Below, one piece after another: positions 1 to 7,441 of a stretch of DNA of 25,568 nt (position 1 is the first letter of the stretch; each line of letters begins with the position of its first letter). The position numbers were made by a program, and so were the translations under genes. The notes below the pieces were generated by a model. The model worked only from the letters and a program-made list of their open reading frames with translations. It made no database searches and had not been told where the DNA came from. The stretch is from Bremia lactucae (taxonomy: Eukaryota > Oomycota > Peronosporomycetes > Peronosporales > Peronosporaceae). The DNA lies in NCBI RefSeq assembly GCF_004359215.1, contig NC_090615.1, positions 2,124,583-2,150,150 on the forward strand. The letters run 5' to 3'.

Positions 1-176
1 AGAGAACTTGGTGGACTGTTGCTCGTCGTCCACAATGGACGAAAGCGTCCTAGAAACAAAAAAATAAATAAACGGTTCGCTGCTCAAGGCTGGGATGCCT
101 TGAGAGACAGTCCGTTCTTTGAGGTTCTGTGGAAACATCGCGATGTGTTCCCAGAAGAAGTGCCGAGCCGCCTACC
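1..176 (+). pseudogene. Ty3/gypsy RT N-terminal fragment
   Basis: Frame 1 reads through this stretch and contains DSPFFEVLWKHRDVFPEEVP followed by SRLPA. This resembles the segment just before the reverse transcriptase core of Ty3/gypsy polyproteins, where a 'DVFPEELP..LP' motif precedes the RT palm. No RT motif follows: after about position 176 the homology stops and an inverted copia fragment begins. The piece is truncated on both sides, by the window edge on the left and by the junction on the right. The identification rests on recalled family resemblance over about 35 residues. Confidence 0.5.
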
Positions 177-382
177 AGCAGGCGTCCTCACGGCTTACTG
201 TTCACCATCTCGAATTTGCTTGGAATATCGCAGGCGAACTTGGTCTGCCGCAGCGTCAAATTCCCACTTCCTATGTCTTGCCCAGTTTCGATATTGAGAA
301 AGCACTTAAGCTGACCCCATCGGTCATCTCAAACCGGCAGCTGAGTGCGTTCTGTTTCTTGAAGCATCTTGTCGGCACTGCT
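177..382 (-). pseudogene. Inverted copia RT C-terminal fragment
   Basis: Read on the minus strand from 382 downwards, this stretch encodes DKMLQETE, then after a frameshift RFEMTD, GQLKCFLNIE, and GNLTLRQTKFACDI ending near KP. It matches the segment after the YVDD box of copia RT. Element A has the parallel SKMLQETK, RFEMTDMGQLKYFLGIE and GTLTIR at about 4380-4510. It is therefore a family-1 copia fragment in opposite orientation, carrying at least one frameshift and a TGA near the end. Its left end abuts gypsy RT sequence and its right end abuts the TG that opens the LTR of element A. Confidence 0.65.
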
Positions 383-632
383 TGTTGTTAAGGACGCTGT
401 GAAGAAGACGCCTCGAGCAGCAAGCAGGACAAAGGCGGGTACCGCAATATACCGGTAGATACCGGTCATGACGTCAGTTGATGACGTCAGAAGCTTCTAG
501 AATATTTCAGAAGCGCTGATTGGCTAGAAGTAATGGTTGGCTTAGAGAAAACAAGCAAAAGGTTTGCGACTAAGTCCTTTAATATAATTACTTTACATTA
601 TGCCAACCAGTGCCCACATGACCTTTGCATTA
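383..632 (+). repeat. LTR of copia element A (family 1, diverged)
   Basis: The stretch starts with TGTTG, as the LTRs at 6054, 10567 and 15079 do, and ends directly before the conserved primer-binding site. Shared blocks with those LTRs include CCTCGAGC, an ACCGGTA..TACCGGT inverted repeat (451-466), a GCTGATTGGCTAGAAG block, GGTTTGCGA.TAAG and a CTTTAATAT block. It is about 120 bp shorter than the others. Two perfect TGACGTCA palindromes (469-476, 482-489) lie just after the ACCGGT repeat. These match the CRE consensus bound by bZIP factors, so they may be promoter elements. The last bases are TTA instead of the usual CA. Confidence 0.65.
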
Positions 633-647
633 GGTTATGAGCCCAAG
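633..647 (+). other. Primer-binding site of element A
   Basis: GGTTATGAGCCCAAG directly follows the LTR. Its complement, UGGGCUCAUAACC, matches the anticodon stem-loop of eukaryotic initiator tRNA-Met with CAU as the anticodon. Drosophila copia is known to prime from a half-tRNA cut in this loop. Here the embedded ATG (637) is out of frame with the Gag ATG at 689, unlike in the other elements. Confidence 0.7.
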
Positions 648-688
648 ACCAACTGACTGCTGCCCCCGCCCCTTCCTTCGCTCTTGCC

Positions 689-795
689 ATGGACGCCTCT
701 GTGACTTCAACCGCCCGTATCAACAAGTTTGACGGGGTGACCTTTCATCAGTGGAAATTCAAGATGCAGATGGTGCTGGAAGAGCAGGACTTAGA
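689..795 (+). pseudogene. Copia Gag N-terminus, element A
   Basis: The reading frame opens at ATG 689 in a CCATGG context. It encodes an N-terminal Gag block with INKFDGVTFHQWKFKMQMVL followed by EEQDL. The corresponding block in array copies 1 and 2 reads INKFDGTNFHAWKIKM...VLEERDLWEVV. This is the start of the copia Gag (UBN2-type) domain, which forms the virus-like particle. Homology ends after about 35 codons at roughly position 795, where foreign sequence begins, and resumes near 1858. Only the N-terminal tenth of Gag is here. Confidence 0.7.
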
Positions 796-811
796 CGATT
801 TATTTTGGGCT

Positions 812-921
812 CTGCACACGGAACTATCGCAATTTTTTATTCGTGCTATTTGCACCATTTTGCTCAGTCTGTCTACAAAGACGACGAGCCTCGTCCGACC
901 CTTACGATCGGACGGCATGCC
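812..921 (+). repeat. Direct repeat unit 1 (about 110 bp) in the gag insertion
   Basis: It starts CTGCACACGGAACTATCGC and ends GGACGGCATGCC, and matches 972-1082 with roughly ten differences. Shared blocks include TGCACCATTTTGCTCAGTC and AAAGACGACGAGCC. The two units are 160 bp apart. The roughly 50 bp between them contain a small CCAAC-A-GTTGG inverted repeat. Confidence 0.75.
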
Positions 922-971
922 AAACATGAAGTCCAGACTTACTGACTTCCAACAGTTGGTTGGAATCGGTA

Positions 972-1082
972 CTGCACACGGAACGATCGCGAATTTTTAC
1001 ATGGTGCTAAATGCACCATTTTGCTCAGTCTGTCTGCAAAGACGACGAGCCCCGTTCGACCCTTATGATCGGGCGGCATGCC
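972..1082 (+). repeat. Direct repeat unit 2 (about 111 bp) in the gag insertion
   Basis: Diverged second copy of 812-921, starting CTGCACACGGAACGATCGC and ending GGGCGGCATGCCC. The differences are scattered substitutions plus small indels around the T-rich stretch. The duplication is therefore old compared with the identical 4.5-kb units further right. Confidence 0.75.
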
Positions 1083-1857
1083 CGTCGCGAGATGTGCTTC
1101 AGCCTTCAATTTAAGTCGCAGGCGGCAAGGTAACGACTTCGTAATGGTATATGTAATCTCTCTATTGACTTTGTTGATTTTTCTTTTGTGGAATCATCCT
1201 AGCTATGTCCCATTATTGTAATATTAGTATGCCTTCAAAATTGCCACTTTACCAGCCATAAATGGCACTGAAGTTAGGTAATAGATCATGTTCTACGGCA
1301 TCGCGGAAGTTGATTCGATGTTGGCGTATAACCACGCTGTCATCCAAAGCAGGGGGCTGTAGTTCATTTTGGTGCTTAGCAGCTGTGGAGTCAGCGGTGC
1401 AGCACGAGCGTCTCCAGCTCACGATCGCCGAGCTGACGACGCACGTGACGGCGCCACCACGAGTTCTTTTCCACGATAGTATGGGGCCTACTCAAGTCAC
1501 GAATGTCTTTCGTATCATCATCCTCTTGGCCGTCATCTTGGCAATCGTAGTCGCCAAGGAAGAGCCGTACAAGGGCCAGAAGCTGCCGAGCCAAGCGAGA
1601 GTATTGTTAAGAACGCGCCTCGACATGCACCAGACCAACTGGTAAGTGCCGGTGGATCATTGGGCCTAGGGGGCTTTTGGAGAGCTTGTGGCGGCTTACT
1701 TTGGGCTGCGTCTGGATCTTTCGGGGATCGTATGCTTGGTTTAACAACTCAGGGGGTCCTACAAGCTATTAAAGCTTTATGAATCCTGGTTCAAGGGATC
1801 CGGAGCCGCGCTTCGAGGAACGAGTTATCTCAATCGTAGCGAGGATATCAACCCTCG

Positions 1858-2579
1858 CAGTAAGCGGGGAAGTGAAGCCTGAGCATCTGACGAACTCGAT
1901 GGACCAAGCGACTTACAAGCGCGAGTCACGCAAGGCCATGGCGATAATCTGTCTCGCGATGGAGGACTCGCAACTTCCTTTGGTCCGGTCGGCGTACGGC
2001 GCACATAATGCATGGTCGCGTCTTGAAGGGCATTTTAAAAAGAAGAGTCTGGCGAACAAGCTTTTCTTACGTCGACGCTTCTTCATGACGATGATGGACG
2101 AAGGTGATGACGTGCTTCAACACATCAACAAGATCAAGACATTGGCGGAGCAACTCGATGCGGTGGGCGCTCCGGTCAGCGAGGATAATCTGGTCATCAC
2201 GCTTCTCGCAAGTTTGAGCGAGTCGTACGCGTTCCTGATTACGGCGTTGGAATCAAGATCTGACTCGTTGTCGTGGGAGCTTGTGACGTCTCGGCTTATG
2301 CATGAAGATATGAAACCCAAGGAACAACGTGGCGGCGTCGATGGAGCTGCGCACGGGCAAGGACAAGCGTTTATGACAACGGACAACGTAAGGGACGTCA
2401 AGCGCCCGCTAAGGCCAGCAGTGCGTGCCATTATTGTGGAGAGCACGGGCCTTGGATCGCCAAGTGTATCGGTGCGAACTCGTGAGAACGCAGATCGGCA
2501 ACGGCCAGCACAGCGTGCAAACGTCGCGCAGAGTGAAGACGACTCAAGTGATTTTCTCTTCTCGGTTGTTGGAATCTAA
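1858..2579 (+). pseudogene. Copia Gag C-terminal part with zinc knuckle, element A
   Basis: Gag resumes at VSGEVKPEHLTNSMDQATYK and continues through DSQLPLVRSAYGAHNAWSRL, a LANKLFLRRRFF block, ...AEQLDAVGAPVSEDN... and WELVTSRLMHEDM. This is the UBN2-type Gag fold of copia elements. A frameshift near 2407 puts the CCHC knuckle in another frame: at 2426-2467 it reads CHYCGEHGPWIAKC. The residue expected to be the zinc-binding His (position 9 of C-X2-C-X4-H-X4-C) is Pro, so even the ancestral frame would have a damaged knuckle. The frame ends in tandem stops, TAA 2577 and TGA 2580. Confidence 0.8.
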
Positions 2580-2591
2580 TGAGCCACCAAG

Positions 2592-3330
2592 TTGAGTTGC
2601 GTATGGCAGGTCGACTTGGGTGCGACGCAGCAGATGACTTTCTCGAAAGAGTTTATGAAGAACTACAACGATATTTCTCCTGTGGACTTTCATCTGGCTG
2701 ACGACGTTGTCGTTCATGCAATCGGGACTGGTGACATTGTAAAGTCGATGAAGACGCCCCATGACGTGAAGAAGGGTATGCTTCGCGGAGTATGACACAT
2801 TCCAAAGCTATCGCGCAAACTCATCTCCGCTGGACGCTTAACAAAGGATATGGGACCCGTCACGTTCGAAAGCGATGGCTGTTTTGTCAAGGCAAAGGGT
2901 ATGCAGTGAAAGCTTGGCGCGCGCGCAAAGTTATGCATGATGCCTGTCAGCACTGACGAAGCCAATGTGACAAGCTCGTCGGGATGCCATGGGGACACCG
3001 CTTCGTACTCTGGCATCTTCGACTTAGACACATTAGATATAGTGGTCTAGACACTATCGTCAAAGTCAAAAGGAACTATGGTGTTGACATTGATCTTGCG
3101 TCGGTCAATCAGTGGGAGCTGTGCGATCGTTGTGCGATTGGCAAACAAACGCGAGTGAGTTTGATGCAAAAGTCACCACATCATGCAAAGAAAGTGTTGG
3201 AAGTTATTCACAGTGATGTTTGTAGACCTATGCAGTCAACAACTTTTAGCGGCAAGCGGTACTTCTCACTTTCACGGATGAGTACTCGCACATTACCACG
3301 GTATCTCTGCTGCGAAACGAATCTGAAGGT
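2592..3330 (+). pseudogene. Protease, GAG-pre-integrase and integrase start, element A
   Basis: The protease segment reads WQVDLGATQQM, then FMKNYNDISPVDFHLADD and AIGTGD. The active-site triad is DLG where copies 1-3 have DSG, so the catalytic motif is altered. A stop then interrupts it, and a frame at 2796-2890 still shows HIPKLSRKLISAGRL. The GAG-pre-integrase/HHCC region is at 2984-3349 (LWHLRLRHIRYSGLD, CDRCAIGKQTR). The first integrase Asp motif follows as HSDVCRPM. Homology then jumps at about 3330 from the YLLRNKSE region straight to the KVFGCHA region. This deletes about 370 bp and removes the second Asp and the Glu of the D-D-35-E core. Confidence 0.75.
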
Positions 3331-3734
3331 TTTTGGATGCCATGCATAACTTACACTACCTAAGTAAAAGCGAAGCAAATTTGACGCTTGGTCGGTACGC
3401 TGTCGGTTTCTTGGCTACTCAGAGCATAGAAGTTGAGAGTGGTCGTGTGCTTGTCAGTCGCGACGCAAAGTTTATGGAAAATACGTTTGATAGTGGGAAG
3501 CGCGACCGGCGCTATAATGAGGTCGTTATTCAAGATGATGATGAAGCGACTGAACAGGACTCCCCACAACACGACCAAACCGATCACGAAAATGAAGAAT
3601 CTGCGCAGAATGAAGAATTTGAGCCTGGCAGAAAGCGACACCAAAGGACCCAATCGCTCGAAAAAGCGACTGAAGCGCCAGGGCCCAAACGACACAGTCA
3701 ATATCAATCGCTTGAAGAAATGTCAGCTACAGCT
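3331..3734 (+). pseudogene. Integrase C-terminal tail and linker, element A
   Basis: After the deletion junction, frame 3333-3761 encodes SGRVLVSRDAKFMENTFDSG, which matches GRIIVSRDA..FIENTFDSG of the array copies. It is followed by a charged linker rich in D, E, K and H and the block KRHQRTQSLEKATE, parallel to RYLRTQSLEN in copies 1 and 2. This is the variable hinge between integrase and RT in copia Pol. The linker partly repeats itself (KRHQRTQSLEKA and KRHSQYQSLEEM), suggesting a small internal duplication. Homology in the plus strand ends at about 3734, where the inverted segment starts. Confidence 0.65.
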
Positions 3735-3940
3735 CAAGATCACCAGCTTGGTTTTGCTTAACTCGAAATACCCATCGGGGGCACAAGTGTCTAAGTCTTG
3801 TTCTTTTGTAGCGAGTCCATTTCCAAGCTGCACACTTCCTTCCATTTTTTTAGCGGCGTCATTGGATACCGTCGCCAACTTGAACGTGGTTGGCATTTCT
3901 CGCACTGAAAATCCACAACGTACGCAGCCTCGAAGAAGTT
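3735..3940 (-). pseudogene. Inverted RT N-terminal segment within element A
   Basis: On the plus strand this stretch is nonsense for RT. On the minus strand it encodes EAAYVVDFQ, then KKWKEVCSLEMDSLQKNKTW and, in a further frame, WVFRVKQNQAGDLE. That is exactly the part of copia Pol expected here, between the linker and the VERYKARLVAKGF block that starts on the plus strand at about 3941. The orthologous stretch of copies 1 and 2 (about 8970-9180) has CAYAVDSVGEVPTSY and KEACASEFESL. The segment is therefore flipped in place, not inserted. It carries frameshifts of its own. Confidence 0.75.
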
Positions 3941-4545
3941 GAGCGATACAAGGCGCGCCTTGTGGCGAAAGGTTTCGCACAGAAATTCGGCATCGACTAT
4001 AAGAAACGTTTGCGTCGGTGGCGAAGTTTTCATCGATCCGGATTTTGCTAAGTTCTGGCTGCCAAGTACGGACTTACGGTCCATCGAATGGATGTGATAA
4101 CGGCGTTTCTTAATGGTCAGCTCGACGGAGATATTTACATGACGCAGCCTGATGGCTTCAGTGATACAGCCAATCCAGGTTACGTGTGCAAGTTACAACG
4201 GTCGCTGTACGGTCTGAAGCAATCACCTCGCATGTGGAACAAGACAAATGACGACTTTATGCTGGGACTGGAATTCAAGAAGTGTGAATCCGATCAGTGC
4301 ATCTACATGAAGTGGGATGGTCAAGACCTGATTTTTGTTGCATTATATGTCGACGACTTAATATTGGCTAGCAGTACCAGCAAGATGCTTCAAGAAACCA
4401 AGTTAGCCCTGAGCCACAGATTTGAGATGACGGATATGGGCCAGCTCAAGTACTTTCTCGGAATCGAAATTGAGCAAGACTTTGAGATTGGGACACTCAC
4501 GATACGGTAGACCAAAACAGTATTGAGGTTTGTGGGTTTCAGGAA
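3941..4545 (+). pseudogene. Copia RT palm, element A, truncated before RNase H
   Basis: RT resumes with VERYKARLVAKGFAQKFGID, is frameshifted at about 4010-4080, and is then open from 4088 to 4510. Visible motifs are MDVITAFLNG with the first catalytic Asp intact (4091-4093), SLYGLKQSPRMWN, and LYVDDLILA with the YVDD box at 4346-4357. After FLGIEIEQ..GTLTIR comes a TAG at 4508-4510, where copia elements have Gln-Thr-Lys. A degraded continuation can be followed to about 4545. RNase H is absent because the family-2 LTR starts there. This is the best preserved RT core in the window, since copies 1 and 2 have lost the first Asp. Confidence 0.8.
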
Positions 4546-4781
4546 TGTACATAACCCGAACCGGTTCAATTCAAACAGCGGTTAAACATAGTTGTTACTT
4601 ATACTATAGTATAGTTAATCCAAATATGTAGAATTGAGTGGTTATGAGAACTAGAAGTGTAAATTTCAATAAATCATCACTTCCAAATATTCCTTCTTCG
4701 GCTGAAGTGTCTTCGCCTCAACAGCAGACTTTTTGCTTCGCTCTCTTTCTTCTTCACTCTCTTCGGCTTCAGCAAATAACA
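4546..4781 (+). repeat. 5' LTR of copia element B (family 2)
   Basis: It begins TGTACATAACCCGAACC and ends AATAACA just before the primer-binding site. It aligns along its length with the reverse complement of 18136-18381, sharing AACC.GT.CAAT, GCGGTT.AACAT, TATAGT.TAGTTAA, GAACTAGAAGTGTAA and CACTTCCAAAT. It contains the palindrome GAACCGGTTC (4558-4567). The 3' part is pyrimidine-rich (CTTCGCTCTCTTTCTTCTTC), as in the other family-2 LTR. The exact 5' edge is set by homology to the other copy and by the TG dinucleotide; no target-site duplication could be checked. Confidence 0.7.
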
Positions 4782-4796
4782 GGTTATGAGCCCAAG
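4782..4796 (+). other. Primer-binding site of element B overlapping the Gag start
   Basis: GGTTATGAGCCCAAG is identical over 15 nt to the site at 633 and at 6426, although the LTRs differ. It is complementary to the anticodon arm of initiator tRNA-Met. The ATG at 4786 opens an in-frame Gag: MSPSAMSSSEDPSAKASIDR then FNGE. Confidence 0.7.
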
Positions 4797-5600
4797 CGCC
4801 ATGTCCTCTTCAGAAGATCCCTCGGCCAAGGCCTCTATTGATCGATTCAATGGGGAAACTTTGCGACTTGGAGCCGCTACATGCGTGGCGTGTTCCTCAC
4901 CAAGTCGACGTGGCACGTCGTGAATTGAGAGATGTCGCCGACGTTTGCGGACCCGTGCGCCATGAAAGACTACGTCAAGACAAGCAACGTCGCGTTCGGT
5001 CTTATGCTTTTATATATAGACGCAGACTATCATCACGTAGTTGACGACTGCGAGGAAGCTTGGGTTGCGTGGGCGCGTATCAAGACACTATACGGCGGGT
5101 CGCAGAAGGCGGGACATATCTTCTTGAAGCATCAGCTCTTTAGTATGGAAATGTCGGAAGACGGCAATGTTTTTCATCGTTGCAACAAGCTTCTCAACAT
5201 CAGTGCATAGCTCTCAAGCATCGGCGCCAAGATGGAGGACGAGGACGTCGCGATTTGCTTACTGCGCAGTCTGCCTAAAAGCTACGAGAATGTCGTGCTC
5301 AACTTGGAGATGAACAGCGCGGAGCTTCGATCACGGGACGTCGTGAAAGTGTTTACTAACGAGCATATCAAGAGGCAAGGTGCAAAGACTACGGTAATCA
5401 AGACTGAATACGAGGCCAAGGCGTTCAGTGTCGAGTGTGAACAGCACCACTGCACGTACTGCGGAAACTTGGACACACGGCAGAACGGTGCTGGACCAAA
5501 CAAAAAGCTGAGAACAAGGGCCCAAGACGCGGCGGCGATAGTCGTGGACGCGAGCCAACAATGTCCACTGGCGCAGCGAGGACGACTACGAGCAGCATGA
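4786..5600 (+). pseudogene. Copia Gag, element B (family 2)
   Basis: Gag opens at the ATG inside the PBS and shifts frame after FNGE (about 4858). It continues as NFATWSRYMRGVFLTKSTWH, a TGA at 4926-4928, then [40 protein letters not shown], a TAG near 5208, and [20 protein letters not shown]. This is the UBN2-type Gag fold. The zinc knuckle begins CTYCG at about 5453 and is broken by a 1-nt shift; the neighbouring frame completes it as LGHTAERC. Gag thus has at least two frameshifts and two nonsense codons. Confidence 0.75.
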
Positions 5601-5643
5601 TCGAGTCGCCTTAGCAGTTTCGCTTGAGTGTGGGCTATCAACG

Positions 5644-6053
5644 GACAAGAATATGCCAGGGATGTGGGCGGTCGACAGTGGTGTGACGCATCATATATGT
5701 AACGACAAGGCCAAATTTGCAAGTCTCAACGAGCGAGATGAAGGCGAGCTTTCAGAGGCTGACGGCAGCAATAATGCAATCAAGGGTGTGGGAACTATCA
5801 TCGAGCGAGTGGTTCTGCCCAATGGCAACGAATGCGACATCGAGATCACGGATGCACTGTTGTGCCGAAAATGAACGAGAATCTGTTTTCGGTGCCGCAG
5901 GTTAACAAGACTGGCAGTTTTCAAGTAGTGTTTGACGGTGATTACATGCACATTGCGCAGAAAGAAACCAAGCAAGTGGTGGCTACGTCGGATCTTGTTG
6001 ATGGACTCTATTGGCTTCGGATACTTCAACGGACAGCAAACATGGTGACCAAC
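5644..6053 (+). pseudogene. Protease and GAG-pre-integrase start, element B
   Basis: The frame from about 5653 reads MPGMWAVDSGVTHHICN, with the aspartic protease triad DSG intact (Asp codon 5674-5676). It is followed by a flap-like stretch [14 protein letters not shown] and DIEITDAL. A frameshift near 5860 moves to the frame carrying [20 protein letters not shown], then [11 protein letters not shown] and GLYWLRI. That is the GAG-pre-integrase approach. It is cut by family-1 LTR1 at 6054. The acting protease would have matured Gag-Pol inside the particle. Element D carries a parallel block ([18 protein letters not shown]). Confidence 0.75.
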
Positions 6054-6425
6054 TGTTGCAGATAAACACCTCGAGCGGCTAAGTTGCGCACAAGTTGCTG
6101 TTGAAAAGGATGCGGCTCGAAGTGCGCAAGCCTAACCGGTATGTACCGGTTAATCATCGACATCGCACGACAGCGATCATCCACATGCGACAGCACAACT
6201 GCTGGTTCCGCGAACATTCGATAATCTTCTTTGAGATTGGCAAATGATCATATTCAAGATGGGACCTCCACGTGATAAAAGCTGATAGGCTAGAAGTGAT
6301 CTTGCCGGTAAGTAAATCCAGTCGAGTATCGAGTAGGAGTTGAGAAAGCAAACGGTTTGCGAACTAAGGACCTTTAATATATTCACTTTGCATTTTGCAT
6401 CCTTCTACACAAGTGCATTTCTTCA
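6054..6425 (+). repeat. Family-1 LTR1 (372 bp)
   Basis: TGTTGCAGATAAACACC...TTCTTCA, bounded by TG and CA, followed by the PBS at 6426. It contains the 18-nt inverted repeat AACCGGTATGTACCGGTT (6134-6151) and two copies of GCGACAGC or a close variant. It differs from LTR2 and LTR3 at roughly one base in ten until 6378. From 6379 on it is identical to LTR2. It interrupts element B. Confidence 0.85.
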
Positions 6426-6440
6426 GGTTATGAGCCCAAG
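6426..6440 (+). other. Primer-binding site, copy 1, overlapping the Gag start
   Basis: GGTTATGAGCCCAAG sits immediately after LTR1 and is complementary to the anticodon arm of initiator tRNA-Met. The ATG at 6430-6432 starts the open Gag frame MSPSSFNSASAAINSAST, so primer site and start codon coincide. Copy 2 has the same site at 10938-10952. Confidence 0.75.
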
Positions 6441-7290
6441 CTCGTTCAATTCTGCCTCCGCTGCCATCAACTCTGCCTCGACTGCCATGGAATATTCAAC
6501 GACCCGGATCAACAAATTCGACGGAACCAACTTCCATGCCTGGAAGATCAAGATGAAATGGTGCTCGAAGAGCGTGACCTGTGGGAGGTCGTATGCGGAG
6601 AAGTCAAGTTTGAGGACTGCCTGACGGCGCTTGACCAAGCTACGTACAAGCAAAAGTCCCGCAAGGCAATGGCTGCGATATGCCTTTCCGTGGAAGACTC
6701 GCAGCTGGCGTTGATGCGCTCGGCTAGTGGGGCATTTGATGCATGGTCAAAGCTGTAAGACCACTTCGAAAGAAAAGCCTTGCTAACAAGCTCTTTCATC
6801 GGCGACGTTTTTTCACAGCCATGATCGAGGAAGGTGATGATGTGCTCGCGCATACCAACAAGCCTAAGACACTGGCGGAGCAGCTCGACGCTGTTGGCGC
6901 TCCGGTCAGTGAGGATGACTAGGTGATCACGCTTCTAGGGAGTCTCAGCGAGTAGTACTAGCTCTTGATAACGACGTTGGAATCGCGTATCGATACGCTG
7001 ACATGGGAGTTGGTGACGTCTCGGCTGCTTCACGAGGATATGAAGCGCAAGGAGCAAGGCGACGATGGAGCCGTGGTTGGCCAGGCGTTCATGATCAGTG
7101 ACATGAAGCGCAATGGACGGCCAGCAAAGAAGGCTGGTGCGTGCAGCTACTGCGGCAGATGGGTCATTGAATTGCGGAGTGTCCCTCGCGAATTCAAGAC
7201 AACAATAGCAATCCTCGACAACGATTTCAGCGGGCAGATGTTGTGCAAAATGAAGATGCGGACGAATATCTGTTTTTGGTTGGGCAAGCT
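6430..7290 (+). pseudogene. Copia Gag, array copy 1
   Basis: Gag opens at the PBS ATG and reads MSPSSFN...TTRINKFDGTNFHAWKIKM. It shifts frame near 6555 into VLEERDLWEVVCGEVKFEDC and DQATYKQKSRKAMAAICLSV, then hits TAA at about 6756. It shifts again into ..LANKLFHRRRFF.., meets TAGs near 6920 and 6955, and resumes as LITTLESRIDTLTWELVTSR then LLHEDMKRKEQ. The CCHC knuckle starts CSYCG at 7142 and is destroyed by loss of one A (GGCAGATG where copy 3 has GGCAAGATG). UBN2-type fold; not translatable as one protein. Confidence 0.8.
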
Positions 7291-7294
7291 CAAG

Positions 7295-7441
7295 TCTGTG
7301 TGGCTGATCGACTCAGGTGCGACTCAGCTTATGTCGCACTCCAAGATGTTTATGAAAAACTACAAGAAAAAAATCGACCCGGTTAATGTACATCTCGCGG
7401 ACGACGGTGTTGTCCAAGCGATTGGTGTTGGTGACATGTGA
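7295..7441 (+). pseudogene. Aspartic protease, array copy 1
   Basis: VWLIDSGATQLMSHSKMFMK, then NVHLADDGVVQAIGVGD. The catalytic triad DSG is intact with its Asp codon at 7310-7312. The protease is in a different frame from the ancestral knuckle. An extra codon and a run of A (KNYKKKIDP) distinguish it from copy 3 (KNYKKIDP). The frame ends in TGA at 7439-7441, where copy 3 reads on as GDIVMAMTT. It would have been released from Gag-Pol by self-cleavage. Confidence 0.75.

Larger units (their letters stand above)
796..1857. other. Insertion of about 1.06 kb of unknown origin inside gag
   Basis: This block separates two halves of Gag that are contiguous in the other elements. Its left part holds a 110-bp direct repeat (separate entry). 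The middle (about 1120-1260) is AT-rich with no recognisable coding. From 1262 to 1645 a 127-codon frame contains a run of hydrophobic residues (about 1507-1556), but I recognise no family on either strand. From 1650 to 1857 an open frame runs into Gag from ATG 1779; its first 26 or so residues have no counterpart in the other copies. I found no clear terminal inverted repeats or target-site duplication, so the mechanism is open. Confidence 0.55.
383..4545 (+). mobile_element. Copia element A (family 1), 3'-truncated and rearranged
   Basis: One degraded Ty1/copia element in the order LTR, PBS, gag, protease, GAG-pre-integrase, integrase, RT. The domains match the array copies at 6054-17062 at the protein level but are clearly diverged. 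Four lesions stand out. Gag is split by an insertion of about 1.06 kb (796-1857). The integrase core is deleted at about 3330. A segment of about 205 bp of RT is inverted (3735-3940). RNase H and the 3' LTR are missing, because the element stops at the LTR of element B (4546). It is a dead copy. Confidence 0.75.
4546..6053 (+). mobile_element. Copia element B (family 2), 3'-truncated
   Basis: This is the LTR, PBS, gag, protease and the first part of GAG-pre-integrase of a second copia family, clearly different in sequence from family 1. It stops at 6053, where the TGTTGCAG end of family-1 LTR1 begins within LYWLRI..TANMVTN. The family-1 array therefore inserted into, or was recombined into, element B. 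The downstream half of B is not found to the right of the array: minus-strand element D follows there instead. Confidence 0.75.

Noticed and set aside
1262..1645. 127-codon frame with a hydrophobic run as a membrane protein gene
   Set aside because: No recognisable family, it lies in an insertion of unknown origin, and the opposite strand is open too. Not enough to call a gene.
6426..6440. Anticodon-like sequence as a tRNA gene
   Set aside because: Only the anticodon-arm complement is present, with no other arms. It is a primer-binding site.
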